A stretch of DNA of 20,718 nucleotides from JBFHRB01 sp041591915 (lineage in GTDB: Bacteria > Actinomycetota > Nitriliruptoria > Nitriliruptorales > Nitriliruptoraceae), in NCBI GenBank assembly GCA_041591915.1, contig JBFHRB010000024.1:1-20718 (forward strand), written 5' to 3'. Below are positions 6,870 to 16,502 of the stretch, piece by piece. The position numbers and the translations under genes are program-made. How positions within the stretch are numbered: position 1 is the stretch's first letter; every line of letters starts with the position of its first letter. The notes under the pieces were generated by a model. The model was not told the DNA's origin. It saw only the letters and a list, made by a program, of their open reading frames with translations, and made no database searches.

Positions 6870-7076
6870 ATGGGACTCGAGTTCAGCCGCCGCCAGATCG
6901 CCGAGTACGACGTCTACGACGGCGACCGCCACATCGGCATCGTCCGTCGGACGTCCTCCCGCAAGCCCGGAGGCCGGTGGGAAGCCGTGCAGGTCGACGG
7001 GCAGGTGCTGGAGGGCCGCTTCCTCACCCGTCGCGCCGCCGCGGAGGCCCTCGAGGGGACCGCGGAGCGCGTCTGA
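6870..7076 (+). CDS. Small hypothetical protein, 68 aa
   Basis: I do not recognise this protein. ATG 6870 is preceded by GAGGAG three bases upstream. The first half (YDVYDGDRHIGIVRRTSSRKPGGRWEAVQ) looks like a three- or four-stranded beta sheet with an Arg/Lys-rich hairpin. The second half (FLTRRAAAEALEGTAE) is one helix, giving the plan of many small KTSC-like or DUF proteins whose function is unknown. There is no signal peptide, membrane segment or Cys. It is divergent from menB and converges with the next gene, with only three bases between the stops. Confidence 0.65.
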   Translation: MGLEFSRRQIAEYDVYDGDRHIGIVRRTSSRKPGGRWEAVQVDGQVLEGRFLTRRAAAEALEGTAERV

Positions 7077-7079
7077 GGA

Positions 7080-7439
7080 TCAGGCGCCGCGCGCCGCGAT
7101 CTCGCTGTAGACGCCCGGGTCGACGGGCTCCACGCGGGCGAGCCGCCCGTCCTTGATCGTCGCCTTCGACGCCGGGTTCATGACCGTGTCGCCCACGGTG
7201 ATCGTGAGCTTGTAGTGGAACTCGTCGCCGGCGGGCTCCGTCATCTCGACGTCCGAGACGCGGGCACCCTTGGCCAGGAGCCCCCTCACCGTCTCGGCCC
7301 ACTGCTCCTTGGTCCGGTCGCCATCAGCCGTGACGATCACGACGTCGTCGTGCATGACCTCGTCGTAGAGCGGTGCGATGTCCTCCCAGCCGTGTGAGCC
7401 GTCCATCGCGTCGAAGTAGCGCGTCAACTTGTCCTGCAT
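7080..7439 (-). CDS. SnoaL/NTF2-like domain protein
   Basis: This 119-residue protein fits the cone-shaped NTF2/SnoaL fold. It has an N-terminal helix (KLTRYFDAMDG), DIAPLYDEVMHDDVVIV (helix then first strand), TKEQWAETVRGLLAKG, then alternating strands (VSDVEMTEPAGDEFHYKLTI, GRLARVEPV). The fold serves as a steroid isomerase, cyclase or binding pocket, and many actinobacterial members are uncharacterised, so substrate and activity cannot be inferred. ATG 7439 follows GGGGGATCAGCG, a fair ribosome site, and starts MQDKL. A longer reading frame upstream encodes only low-complexity residues overlapping the neighbouring gene. Three bases separate its stop from that of the convergent small gene. 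Confidence 0.75.
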   Translation of the reverse strand: MQDKLTRYFDAMDGSHGWEDIAPLYDEVMHDDVVIVTADGDRTKEQWAETVRGLLAKGARVSDVEMTEPAGDEFHYKLTITVGDTVMNPASKATIKDGRLARVEPVDPGVYSEIAARGA

Positions 7440-7509
7440 CGCTGATCCCCCGATCGAGTCGTACCCACCCAGAGAACCACGGTTGTCCCGGCTCGGGAAG
7501 CGGCCAGCG

Positions 7510-8433
7510 TCACGTCCCCGACAGGGAGAAGTGCATCGGGTCGGTGAGGCTGCGCCAGCGGCCGCCCCACCCCCAACCGATCGCGTCGAACGCCGAGGTG
7601 GCCACGTCACCTTCGAAGATCATCCCCGGCCGGACCCACGAGCGGTCGGCGTAGGCCCGCGCCAGCTCGGGCAGGATGACCTCGCCCTTCACGTACGGGT
7701 TGTGGAACGGGTTGATGTCGACCGCGAGGCCGTACGCGTGCTGTGACCAGCGGTTCGAGCCGCGTGTCGGTCGGCAGACGAAGGACGTCGTGTTGTTGCC
7801 ATCGCCGGTCGGGGGCGCATCGAGCTCCTCGGGTCGCACGATGCGCATCTCCTCGATCGGGAACCGCGCGTCGTAGAGCTGGCGGAACACGTCCGCGACA
7901 CCCTCGGCCACGTCGCGGTGGACGAGCAGCTCGCCGGCGTGCGCCCGACCGTCGAAGCCCCAGAAGGTCACGCGGACGTGGCGGAGCTCGGCGGCGGCCA
8001 CCGGGCAGCCGTCCGACCACGTCGACCGGGCGAGGACCTCGGGTGGGGCGGGCTCGATCGTCGCGATGAACGCATCGGCTGCCACGCGGTTGGCGGCCGG
8101 CGGTTCGAGCCGGCGATCGCGCAGCTCCCGGGGTGTCTCGCCCATCTCGCCGAACCCGTCGGGGCGGAGTGGGAGGACGCGGGTCCCGAGCCACGCGGGT
8201 CGGGCATGCGCGGTCGCGACGGTCGTCGCCGTCGGCGCGGGGGTGGGCGCCACCGGCGTCTCGGCCTCCGTCGACGGCTGCGGATCGGCCGGGCCGGGCG
8301 TGGCCGCGTCGACGGCCTCGACCCGCTCGACCGTCGCGACCGGCTCCGGACCGGCCGAGGGCGGGGCCGGTGTGTCGCACGCCGACATCGCCGCGGCTGC
8401 GGCGAGGACCAGCGCGACGACCCGAGGACTCAC
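7510..8433 (-). CDS. Lipoprotein, M15-family D-alanyl-D-alanine carboxypeptidase-like
   Basis: This is probably a surface-anchored zinc peptidase acting on peptidoglycan cross-bridge or stem peptides. A GTG start gives a short N-terminus, a hydrophobic run and the lipobox-like MSAC with Cys19 as the lipid-modified residue. A Pro/Ala/Thr/Glu-rich tether of about 60 residues follows. The C-terminal M15 domain has His232 and Asp239 in SQHAYGLAVDINP, and Asp298 and His301 in DPMHFS; these give two His and one Asp as Zn ligands, with Asp298 at the general-base position. RWSQHAYGLAVDINPF is characteristic of the M15 extracellular D-Ala-D-Ala carboxypeptidase group. It lies 34 bases downstream of the malic enzyme gene on the same strand, so it may be cotranscribed without a clear functional link. 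Confidence 0.85.
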   Translation of the reverse strand: MSPRVVALVLAAAAAMSACDTPAPPSAGPEPVATVERVEAVDAATPGPADPQPSTEAETPVAPTPAPTATTVATAHARPAWLGTRVLPLRPDGFGEMGETPRELRDRRLEPPAANRVAADAFIATIEPAPPEVLARSTWSDGCPVAAAELRHVRVTFWGFDGRAHAGELLVHRDVAEGVADVFRQLYDARFPIEEMRIVRPEELDAPPTGDGNNTTSFVCRPTRGSNRWSQHAYGLAVDINPFHNPYVKGEVILPELARAYADRSWVRPGMIFEGDVATSAFDAIGWGWGGRWRSLTDPMHFSLSGT

Positions 8434-8467
8434 CCGCCGGACGGTACGACGGTCGCTGCCCGGGCGC

Positions 8468-9868
<1,401 letters not shown>

Positions 9869-9899
9869 GCGTTGCTCGCGGTGCAGGGGGTGGCGGCGG

Positions 9900-9905
9900 A
9901 CGGTA
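9900..9905 (-). promoter_or_regulatory. Putative -10 element (TACCGT) for the malic enzyme gene
   Basis: The minus-strand hexamer TACCGT fits the TANNNT pattern and lies about 32 bases before ATG 9868. The same hexamer is found at the same kind of distance before guaB1 (19616-19621). No clear -35 is seen. It sits in the 70-base gap after the methyltransferase gene. Confidence 0.35.
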
Positions 9906-9938
9906 CCCGTGCACGGACCGCACGCACGAACCGGCCCG

Positions 9939-10730
9939 TCAGCCGCGGGTCCCGATGAGCACGCGGTACGGCAGCCGCAGGGTGAATCCCGCCCCGTGGG
10001 TCTCGTTCAGGCTGCGCGCGACGTCGATGAGCTCGGGGAGGATCGCGCTCCACGTCCCGTCGCCGACGAGGCGCTCACGCGTGGTCGCCCAGCCGCCGCT
10101 GTTGGTGAAGAGCCACGTCAGGAAGTCCTCCGCGGACGAGAACACCCACGTGAGGTGGGCGTCCTCGACCGCCACCTCGACGCCGACGGCACGGAACAGG
10201 GAGCGTGCGTGATCCGGGTCGCCCCACCGCATCGCGGCGTTCGGGTCGTCGCCGGGCGGCAGGTGTGCCGCCAGGACCTCCGTGAGTCGCTCTCCGGGTC
10301 CGTCCGACATCCACGCGGTCATCGCGACGGTCCCGTCGGGGCGCGTGACGCGGGCGAGCTCCGCGGCGGTGCGGGCCTGGTCGTCGGCGAAGATCGCAGC
10401 GAACGACGACAGCGTCACGTCGAAGCGACCGTCGTCGAACGGGAGGTCCGTCACATCGCCGAGGTGCAGGTCGAGCTCGACCCCCGCCGCGGACGCCCGC
10501 CGACGTGCCTCGCCCCACCACGCGTCGACGATGTCGACGCCGGTGACCGTCGCGCCGGCGCGCGCTGCCGCCACGGCCACCGACCCCGACCCGACCCCGA
10601 CGTCGAGGACCTCCTGGCCCGCCGTCACGCCGGCACGGGCGACGAGGCGCGCTGCCGCGGGCTGCAGGCGCTCGCCGATCGGCACGTAGTTGCCGGCGGC
10701 CCAGACCTTCGCGGCTGCCTCATCGGCCAT
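9939..10730 (-). CDS. Class I SAM-dependent methyltransferase
   Basis: This 263-residue cytosolic methyltransferase has the Rossmann-fold motif I VLDVGVGSGS (41-50), the acidic ribose-binding residue Asp66 in TGVDIVD, GDVTDLPFDDGRFD (motif post-II, 91-104) and the motif IV region VTLSSFAAIF. This is the UbiE/COQ5-like or Methyltransf_11/25 type. The substrate is unknown: small-molecule methylation is most likely, and its separation from menB argues against assigning it as MenG. ATG 10730 has GAGGTG five bases upstream; an ATG 41 codons earlier would cross into the divergent gene and encode low-complexity residues. It is divergent from the DUF885 gene with 62 bases between start codons. Confidence 0.85.
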   Translation of the reverse strand: MADEAAAKVWAAGNYVPIGERLQPAAARLVARAGVTAGQEVLDVGVGSGSVAVAAARAGATVTGVDIVDAWWGEARRRASAAGVELDLHLGDVTDLPFDDGRFDVTLSSFAAIFADDQARTAAELARVTRPDGTVAMTAWMSDGPGERLTEVLAAHLPPGDDPNAAMRWGDPDHARSLFRAVGVEVAVEDAHLTWVFSSAEDFLTWLFTNSGGWATTRERLVGDGTWSAILPELIDVARSLNETHGAGFTLRLPYRVLIGTRG

Positions 10731-10754
10731 CGCTGCACCTCGTCGCGGGCCTCC

Positions 10755-10760
10755 TACCCT
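10755..10760 (+). promoter_or_regulatory. Putative -10 element (TACCCT) for the DUF885 gene
   Basis: TACCCT (TANNNT type) lies 38 bases before the TTG start at 10793. Transcription would begin near 10767, leaving a short leader with GGGAGGGG at 10780-10787. The same hexamer precedes the selenoprotein gene (19632-19637). Confidence 0.4.
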
Positions 10761-10792
10761 CCCGTCGTCCGTCGCGACCGGGAGGGGCCCCG

Positions 10793-12484
10793 TTGACCGT
10801 AGTGAACGACCTCGCGGCCGAGTACTGGCGGCTCCGCATGGAGCTGTCCCCAACCTACGCGACCCTCCTGGGCATCCACGAGCACGACGCCAGGATCGAG
10901 GACGTGTCGCGTGACGTGGAGGACACGGCCCGATCGCGCTTCGCGGCCCTGCTCGACCGTGCTCGCGACATCGACCCCGACACGCTCGAGGGCGACGAGC
11001 TCGTGACCCACGGGCTGCTCGTGCAGGAGATCGAGGAGGCGATCCTCACCAGTGGCGGCGAGGACGGTGAGGGCGTGCGGCTGGTGGAGCTGTCCTGCGA
11101 CCAGATGGGCGGGCCGCAGGCGCTGCTCCTCGTCGGCCTGCCGCAGATGACCCTGCTCGAGCCTGCCCACGCCGATGCCATCGTCGAGCGCTACCGGGCC
11201 ATCCCGACCTTCCTCGACCAGGCCGCCGACCGGTTCCGCGACTCGGTGGAGGCTGGCCGCACACACGTGGCGCGCGGTGTGGAAGCACTGCTGGCGCAGG
11301 TGGACGGCTACCTGCGGCTGCCGCTGGACGGCGACCCCCTGCTCGGCCTGGCGGCCCCAGCCGACTGGGAGGGGGCGGCCGACTGGCGCGAGCGCCTGGC
11401 CGCGGTCGTACGTGACGATGTCCGTCCGGCCCTGGGCCGGTTCCGCGAGCGTGTCGCGGCGGAGATACGGCCGGCGGCCCGCGGTGACGACGAGGGCGGG
11501 CTCTGCCACCTGCCGGGCGGCGACGCGATCTACGCCGACCTCGTCCGCATGCACACCTCGCTCGAGCTCGACCCCGCCGAGGTGCACCAGTGGGGCCTCG
11601 ACGCCATCGAGGCGCTGCGTGGGGAGTACAGCGAGATCGGGGCCCGCGCCTTCCGGATCGACGATCCGGCGGCCGTCTTCGACCGCCTCCGGAGCGACCC
11701 GGCGCTGCGCTACTCGGACGGCGCCACCATGGTCTCCTCGGCAGAGGAGGCCATCCGTCGCGCCACGGAGACCGCACGTGACTGGTTCCGGCGGCTCCCG
11801 TCGACGGACTGTGTCGTCGCGCCGGTGCCCGAGGCGCTCGCCGCGTCGTCGCCGCCAGCCTTCTACCTCCCGCCGGCCACCGACGGCTCCCGGCCGGGCA
11901 CGTACTTCCTGAACACGGCCGACCCGTCCGCGATGCACACGTTCGAGGCGCAGGCGACCGCCTACCACGAGGCCGTTCCCGGCCATCACCTGCAGATCGG
12001 CGTCGCGAGCGAGTTGGACCACCTGCCCGACTTCCGGCGGCATGGGCGGTGGACCGCCTACAGCGAGGGCTGGGGCCTCTACGCCGAGCGGCTGGCCGAG
12101 GAGATGGGGCTGTACTCGACCGACATCGACCGGCTCGGGATGCTCGCGCTCGATTCGTTCCGCGCGGCCCGCCTCGTCGTCGACACGGGCCTGCACGTGC
12201 AGGGGTGGAGCCGGCAGCGAGCGGTCGACTACATGACGGAGAACACCCCGCTGCCGCAGGGCTCCATCGAGAGCGAGGTCGATCGCTACCTCGTGATGCC
12301 GGGTCAGGCGCTGGCCTACAAGATCGGGCAGCGCGAGATCCTCCGCCTCCGTCGCGAGGCCGAGACGGCACTCGGCGCGCGGTTCGACGTCCGCGACTTC
12401 CACGCCGTCGTCCTCGACACGGGTCCGGTCACGCTGCCGGTGCTGGGACAGTTGGTGGATGCCTGGGTCGCCGCGGCGGCGTGA
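10793..12484 (+). CDS. DUF885 family protein, putative zinc metallopeptidase
   Basis: This 563-residue protein belongs to the DUF885 family, a largely uncharacterised, mostly helical family with a metallopeptidase-like signature. It shows AYHEAVPGHHLQ, with His392, Glu393 and His398 spaced as HExxxGH, and AYSEGWGLYAE (Glu425), which could supply the third ligand. The C-terminal part has ARLVVDTGLHVQGWSRQRAVDYM and MPGQALAYKIGQREIL, both typical of the family. There is no signal peptide, so it is probably cytosolic. TTG 10793 is chosen as start because GGAGG lies seven bases upstream; a GTG three codons later is the alternative. It is divergent from the methyltransferase gene. A peptidase activity is inferred from the motif, not shown. 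Confidence 0.88.
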   Translation: MTVVNDLAAEYWRLRMELSPTYATLLGIHEHDARIEDVSRDVEDTARSRFAALLDRARDIDPDTLEGDELVTHGLLVQEIEEAILTSGGEDGEGVRLVELSCDQMGGPQALLLVGLPQMTLLEPAHADAIVERYRAIPTFLDQAADRFRDSVEAGRTHVARGVEALLAQVDGYLRLPLDGDPLLGLAAPADWEGAADWRERLAAVVRDDVRPALGRFRERVAAEIRPAARGDDEGGLCHLPGGDAIYADLVRMHTSLELDPAEVHQWGLDAIEALRGEYSEIGARAFRIDDPAAVFDRLRSDPALRYSDGATMVSSAEEAIRRATETARDWFRRLPSTDCVVAPVPEALAASSPPAFYLPPATDGSRPGTYFLNTADPSAMHTFEAQATAYHEAVPGHHLQIGVASELDHLPDFRRHGRWTAYSEGWGLYAERLAEEMGLYSTDIDRLGMLALDSFRAARLVVDTGLHVQGWSRQRAVDYMTENTPLPQGSIESEVDRYLVMPGQALAYKIGQREILRLRREAETALGARFDVRDFHAVVLDTGPVTLPVLGQLVDAWVAAAA

Positions 12485-12559
12485 CGTCGAGGGTCCTCGG
12501 ACCTGCGTCGGTGGCTTGCGATGATGCGAGCTCGCCGTGGCCAGAGGGGACGAGCAACG

Positions 12560-13138
12560 TTGCGCGCACCGTCGCACCACGCTCGCGCCGCCACGACCTC
12601 GAGCCTCGTGGTCAGGCCTGGCAGCGTCGTACTCACCGTCGGGCCGGCGCGGTCCGGGAAGTCCACGGTGATCGGCGACTGGCAGGCGGCCGGCCTCAGC
12701 GAGCACGCCGTCCTGTCGGGTGACCGCAACCGCGCACAGCTCGGCAACGACCGCCGGCGACAGGACATCGACCACCTCGTCTGGCGTCGCGTCCACCGCG
12801 ATCTCGCGGACCGCCTGTCGATCGGGCTGACGACGGTCGTCGACGGGACCAACCTGACGCCCCAACGACGCACACCGATCGTCGAGATCGCCCGGGCAGC
12901 CGGCGCGCAGTTGATCGCGGTCCGGTTCGACGTCCCGCTCGAGACCCTCCGGTGGCACAACGCGATGGGACCCGAGCACGAGCGGGTACCCGACGACGTG
13001 CTGGTCCGGCACCGTGGGCAGTTCGACGCACACTGCTCCGTTGCGGAGCTCGCGCGCGAGGCCGACCTCGTCGTGTCGGCCGGGCTGCGGATGCGGTTCG
13101 AGCGGGACTACGACCCGTCGGCGTGGGACCGGCTGTAG
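12560..13138 (+). CDS. P-loop kinase, polynucleotide kinase-like AAA ATPase
   Basis: This is a small nucleotide-binding phosphotransferase of the PNK/zeta-toxin-like P-loop kinase group. It has Walker A GPARSGKST, an acidic/basic LSGDRNRAQLGN after helix 1, VVDGTNLTPQRR (Walker B-like, typical of kinases that act on RNA/DNA 5' ends or small hydroxyl substrates), a lid-like Arg-rich stretch near LRWHNAM, and a C-terminal AREADLVVSAG. The start is uncertain. TTG 12560 follows GAGGGGA by nine bases; ATG 12521 and GTG 12608 are alternatives, and GTG 12608 would begin like the related protein at 20539. It lies after the DUF885 gene and converges with the HhH protein gene, three bases between stops. 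The substrate is unknown. Confidence 0.75.
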   Translation: MRAPSHHARAATTSSLVVRPGSVVLTVGPARSGKSTVIGDWQAAGLSEHAVLSGDRNRAQLGNDRRRQDIDHLVWRRVHRDLADRLSIGLTTVVDGTNLTPQRRTPIVEIARAAGAQLIAVRFDVPLETLRWHNAMGPEHERVPDDVLVRHRGQFDAHCSVAELAREADLVVSAGLRMRFERDYDPSAWDRL

Positions 13139-13141
13139 GCC

Positions 13142-13651
13142 TCAGGCCGCGCGGCGGCTGTCGGCGGAACCGTCGCGCCCGACCACGCTGCGGGCGATCT
13201 CGCGCCCGAGGATCACGACCGCCCGGCCCGCCTCGGCGATGGCCTGACGCAGCTCGGGGAGCTCGTCGCGCAGGGCGCTCGCGCCCGCCCGCACCGCCGC
13301 GCCGAGCGCCTGGCCGAGGACGAGCGCCTGCTCGCCGAACGACAGCTCGCCCAGCGTTCGCGTGTCGTCGTTCGCGCGCGCGAGGGGTTCGGCGGGCACG
13401 CCGGCCGCGGCTGCCTCGGTGGCGCTTGTCGACGCGGTCGAGACCTCGGCTGCATCGGTCGCGGCACCACCCTGGAACTGCTGCAGGATGCGGCTCGCGG
13501 TCACGGCGCCGACGCCCTTGACCTTCCGGAGCTCATCGGCCGTGGCGGCTGCAAGCTCTGCCGCGGTGAATCGCTCGGCGATGCGGTCGGCCAGGTCGTC
13601 ACCGACGCCCTTCACCTCGGCGAGGCGGTCCCTGAACGGCTGGGTGGTCAT
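13142..13651 (-). CDS. Helix-hairpin-helix domain protein, 169 aa
   Basis: The N-terminal ~60 residues carry two helix-hairpin-helix motifs: VKGVGDDLADRIAERF (~13-28) and VKGVGAVTASRILQQF (~44-59). Paired HhH motifs bind the DNA backbone without base specificity, as in repair and recombination proteins. An Ala/Thr/Ser-rich linker of about 25 residues follows. The C-terminal part (LSFGEQALVLGQALGAAVRAGASALRDELPELRQAIAEAGRAVV) is a set of amphipathic helices I do not recognise, ending in an Arg-rich tail. This could be a DNA-associated accessory protein, but no catalytic motif is visible. ATG 13651 has only a weak AGGA upstream. It converges with the PNK-like kinase gene, separated by three bases, and is divergent from the large membrane-anchored protein gene. 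Confidence 0.75.
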   Translation of the reverse strand: MTTQPFRDRLAEVKGVGDDLADRIAERFTAAELAAATADELRKVKGVGAVTASRILQQFQGGAATDAAEVSTASTSATEAAAAGVPAEPLARANDDTRTLGELSFGEQALVLGQALGAAVRAGASALRDELPELRQAIAEAGRAVVILGREIARSVVGRDGSADSRRAA

Positions 13652-13814
13652 GGTGGGGTCCTGAGGTCGTGGGTCCTCCAGACAAGCGCACGCGCGCTTG
13701 GACCGGGCGGCGAGACCCCGGCCGCACGGTCAGGTTGCCGGGATGCCGGCTCGGACCGATGGACGTGACAGGATGCGGCTGCCGCCCGCCCCCGCGCCGA
13801 CCCCTCACGAGGCA

Positions 13815-15581
13815 ATGACGGGACTCCGACCCACGGACGCCGAACGGCTTCCGCCGCTGACACTGACCCGCCGAGGTCGTTTCGCGCTGGGCGGCCTGGC
13901 AGCCATCGCCATCGGGATCCTCGCCACGGGCGTGGTGCTCGTGGTGCGTGCCGGCGACGACGCCGAGCTCCCGGCCCGGGAAGCCATCGCTGCAGAGCCA
14001 CGCGAGGACGCCCCCGAGGGCCCGACCTGGGACGCGCCGACCGTGCGGTCCGAGCCGGGGACGCTCCTCGTCACGGCCGCCGACGCCGTGGCCCTCTCGG
14101 CCGAGGCAGCCGAGGCCCTGTTCGAGCACGCGCCGGTGGTCGTGGTCAGCGAGCAGCGTGCGGAGCCCGTGGAGGCAGCCGGCGTGCTCGCTCTCCGCCT
14201 GCGGGCACCGCTGCTGCTCGTCGACCCACCGACCGCCGGACCCGGTGTGGGCGAGACCGAAGGCGCGACCGCGGAACTGGCGATGCCGTCCCGGCTCGAT
14301 GACGCCCTCCGGGCGCTCGCCCCATCCGTGATCGTCGCCGTAGGCGCCGTTCCGGCGCTCGCGACCGACGCCGAGGTCCGTGAGGTCACGATCGCGGACG
14401 ATGTCCGCGCCGTTCGCCGCGCCGACTGGGAACAGGTGCTCGGCGCGATCAACCGCGCCGCCGGGCCCCGAGGTGCGGACACGTCCGAGATCGACGACCT
14501 CCTCGCCGCCGCCGCCGAGGCCGCCGTCCGCGATCCGTCCGGTGCCGCCGTCCTGCACCGCTCCGACGTCCTCGCGCTCGCGCCCGCGATCTCCGCCGTC
14601 GCCGCCGGGCGATCACTCGTCCCGCTGGCCGACACGGACCCGCGCGCGGACCACCGCGCCATCGACCGGTTGGCATCCGTCGGGTCCGCGAGCATCGTCG
14701 TCCTCGGGGGCGACGACACGTGGGGCGGGGCCACGGTCGAGGACCTCGCCTGGCGCCTCGAGACGGCGGCCACGGGCGTGCACCTGCCCGGTGGGGGCCA
14801 GCTCCTGTTCCCCGGCCGTCAGCTGATCGCGTTGTACGGCCACCCCGAGGGCCCGGCACTCGGCGTGCTGGGGGAACAGCCGGTCGATCGGGCCGTGACC
14901 CGCGCCCAGGAGGTGGCTGCCCCCTACGACGCGCTCGTCCGCGAGCCCGTGGTCCCCACCTTCGAGATCATCACGACCATCGCCTCCGCCGGCGCCGGCT
15001 CGCGCGGCGACTACTCGCGGCGGACGCCGATCGAGACCCTGCGCCCGTGGGTGGATGCCGCGGCCGAGGCCGGCATGTACGTGGTCCTCGACCTGCAGCC
15101 GGGGCGGACGGACTTCCTCTCGCAGGCCCAGGAGTACGAGGAACTGCTCCGGCAGCCCCACGTCGGCCTCGCGCTCGACCCTGAGTGGCGGCTCCGTCCG
15201 AACCAGGTCCACCTCCGTCAGATCGGTGGCGTGGACGCCGCGGAGGTCAACGCGGTGGCCGACTGGCTCGCTGGGCTGACGCGCGAGAACCGCCTGCCCC
15301 AGAAGCTCTTCATCGTGCACCAGTTCAAGTTCTCGATGATCCGCGATCGGGCGTCGATGCGGGCCGACCACCCGGAGCTCGCCACCCTGATCCAGATGGA
15401 CGGCCAGGGATCGCAGGGGTCGAAGGACGGCACGTACCGGTCGCTCGTCACCCAGGACAGCCCGCCGCCGGGTGTCTGGTGGGGCTGGAAGAACTTCTAC
15501 GACGAGGACACCCCCGGCGTGCGCAGCCCCGCCGCGACGATGGCCGTCGATCCGCGTCCCTGGTTCGTCAGCTACCAGTGA
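13815..15581 (+). CDS. Membrane-anchored cell-surface protein: CW-binding-like and barrel-like domains
   Basis: From ATG 13815 this is a 588-residue protein with one membrane anchor (~23-46) preceded by RRGR, so the bulk is outside the cell. Residues ~80-310 look like two divergent cell-wall-binding repeat 2-type units: each has ALRLRAPLLLVDP or similar and ends in a VIVAVGAVP or IVVLGGDDTW strand. Residues ~380-588 form a separate domain with strand-like PTFEIITTIAS, YVVLDLQPGR (Asp426), LALDPEW (Asp455, Glu457), LFIVHQF (His502) and LIQMDGQG (Asp529), then WWGWKNFYDEDTP. The acidic residues at strand ends suggest a TIM-barrel, glycoside-hydrolase-like fold, but I recognise no named family. 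The start is uncertain (ATGs at 13743 and 13773 are alternatives). Its stop overlaps the next gene's start by 4 bases. Confidence 0.75.
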   Translation: MTGLRPTDAERLPPLTLTRRGRFALGGLAAIAIGILATGVVLVVRAGDDAELPAREAIAAEPREDAPEGPTWDAPTVRSEPGTLLVTAADAVALSAEAAEALFEHAPVVVVSEQRAEPVEAAGVLALRLRAPLLLVDPPTAGPGVGETEGATAELAMPSRLDDALRALAPSVIVAVGAVPALATDAEVREVTIADDVRAVRRADWEQVLGAINRAAGPRGADTSEIDDLLAAAAEAAVRDPSGAAVLHRSDVLALAPAISAVAAGRSLVPLADTDPRADHRAIDRLASVGSASIVVLGGDDTWGGATVEDLAWRLETAATGVHLPGGGQLLFPGRQLIALYGHPEGPALGVLGEQPVDRAVTRAQEVAAPYDALVREPVVPTFEIITTIASAGAGSRGDYSRRTPIETLRPWVDAAAEAGMYVVLDLQPGRTDFLSQAQEYEELLRQPHVGLALDPEWRLRPNQVHLRQIGGVDAAEVNAVADWLAGLTRENRLPQKLFIVHQFKFSMIRDRASMRADHPELATLIQMDGQGSQGSKDGTYRSLVTQDSPPPGVWWGWKNFYDEDTPGVRSPAATMAVDPRPWFVSYQ

Positions 15582-16159
15582 CGCGGAGCTGGAGCGAGCC
15601 GAGCAGCCAGGACGTCTGGTGGAAGTACGGCGTCGTGCTCGTGCTCGTCGTCGTGATGGGCTGGTTCCCGTTCGTCCGCGGCACGCGGGTGCCGCTGCTC
15701 GGCTGGGTCGACCTCTTCGTCCATGAGGCCGGGCACATCCTGTTCGGCTGGGCCCCCTGGCTCCTCCCGGCGATCATGGGCAACGGCTTCCAGACGCTCG
15801 TGCCGCTCGTCTTCGCCGCAACGTTCCTGCTCAGGTACCGCGACCTCGTGGGCGCGGCCTTCTCGACGGCCTGGGCCGGGACGACGCTCGTGGACGCGAG
15901 CGTCTACATCGGCGATGCGCCCTTCCAGCGACTCGACATCGCGTTCGGTTCGGGCGAGCACGACTGGGCCCACGTCTTCCGGCAGGTCGACGCCATGGGC
16001 GCGGCCGTGGGGGTCTCGCGCTTCGTCTGGTTCCTGGGGCTCGTGCTCTTCGCCCTCGGCGTCACACTGCTCGTCGTGGGGCCACGGCTCGAGTCCGCCG
16101 TCCGTGCCGGCCGCTGGCCGACGTGGCCACCGTGGCCGCCACCCGACGAGCCCGCATAG
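15578..16159 (+). CDS. Membrane-embedded HExxH protein, putative zinc metalloprotease
   Basis: This 193-residue integral membrane protein starts at GTG 15578, overlapping the previous stop codon as GTGA, which implies coupled translation. It has about four hydrophobic segments (~17-31, 58-85, 92-110, 148-168). An HExxH zinc motif, HEAGH (49-53), lies at the start of the second segment in LFVHEAGHILFG. Candidate further ligands are Asp106 in TTLVDASVY and His128, Asp129 and His132 in GEHDWAHVF. The motif inside the membrane resembles M50 site-2 proteases, although overall length and layout differ. Pairing with an exported surface protein suggests joint work at the envelope, for example processing, but that is inference. 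The Pro/Trp-rich tail (WPTWPPWPPP) is unusual. Confidence 0.75.
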   Translation: MTRSWSEPSSQDVWWKYGVVLVLVVVMGWFPFVRGTRVPLLGWVDLFVHEAGHILFGWAPWLLPAIMGNGFQTLVPLVFAATFLLRYRDLVGAAFSTAWAGTTLVDASVYIGDAPFQRLDIAFGSGEHDWAHVFRQVDAMGAAVGVSRFVWFLGLVLFALGVTLLVVGPRLESAVRAGRWPTWPPWPPPDEPA

Positions 16160-16190
16160 GCTCGTCGGACGCGACGGAACGGGAGCCGGG

Positions 16191-16460
16191 ATGCGCACCT
16201 GGAGCGGGAAGGTCGAGGTGCTCGACGGCGAGGAGGTGCTCGGCACCGTCCACGCCGACCTCGCCGCCGAACCCAAGGATGACGACGAGGTCTGGTGGGG
16301 CCAGCTGCGGGGCGCCGCGGGGTTCGACCTCCCCAACCGGCTCGGCTGCTGCCTCCGCCTCCCCGACGGGACGGTCGGCCAGATCCTCGACGCCGAGACC
16401 GACCAGCAGGACCTGTACCACCGTACGGAGATACACGGGGACGGCCCACCACCCTTCTGA
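16191..16460 (+). CDS. Small hypothetical protein, 89 aa
   Basis: I do not recognise this protein. ATG 16191 has GGGAG five bases upstream and lies 31 bases after the HExxH gene stop. The sequence is acidic and beta-rich (WSGKVEVLDGEEVLGTVHADL, WWGQLRGAAG, GCCLRLPDGTVGQILDAE), resembling a small beta-barrel or SH3-like domain with two adjacent Cys (LGCCLRL) in one strand. No signal peptide or membrane segment is seen. It probably belongs to the same transcription unit as its neighbours. Confidence 0.7.
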   Translation: MRTWSGKVEVLDGEEVLGTVHADLAAEPKDDDEVWWGQLRGAAGFDLPNRLGCCLRLPDGTVGQILDAETDQQDLYHRTEIHGDGPPPF

Positions 16461-16502
16461 GCAGCTCCCCGGACCGACCGCCACGACCAACGAGGATCGA
16501 CC

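Noticed and set aside
9939..10730. Assigning the methyltransferase as the menaquinone methylase MenG
   Set aside because: Only general SAM-binding motifs are visible, and it is not next to menB or other men genes.
10754..13033. 759-codon minus-strand open frame opposite the DUF885 gene and the kinase
   Set aside because: It lacks recognisable domains and lies antisense to two genes with clear motifs and ribosome sites.
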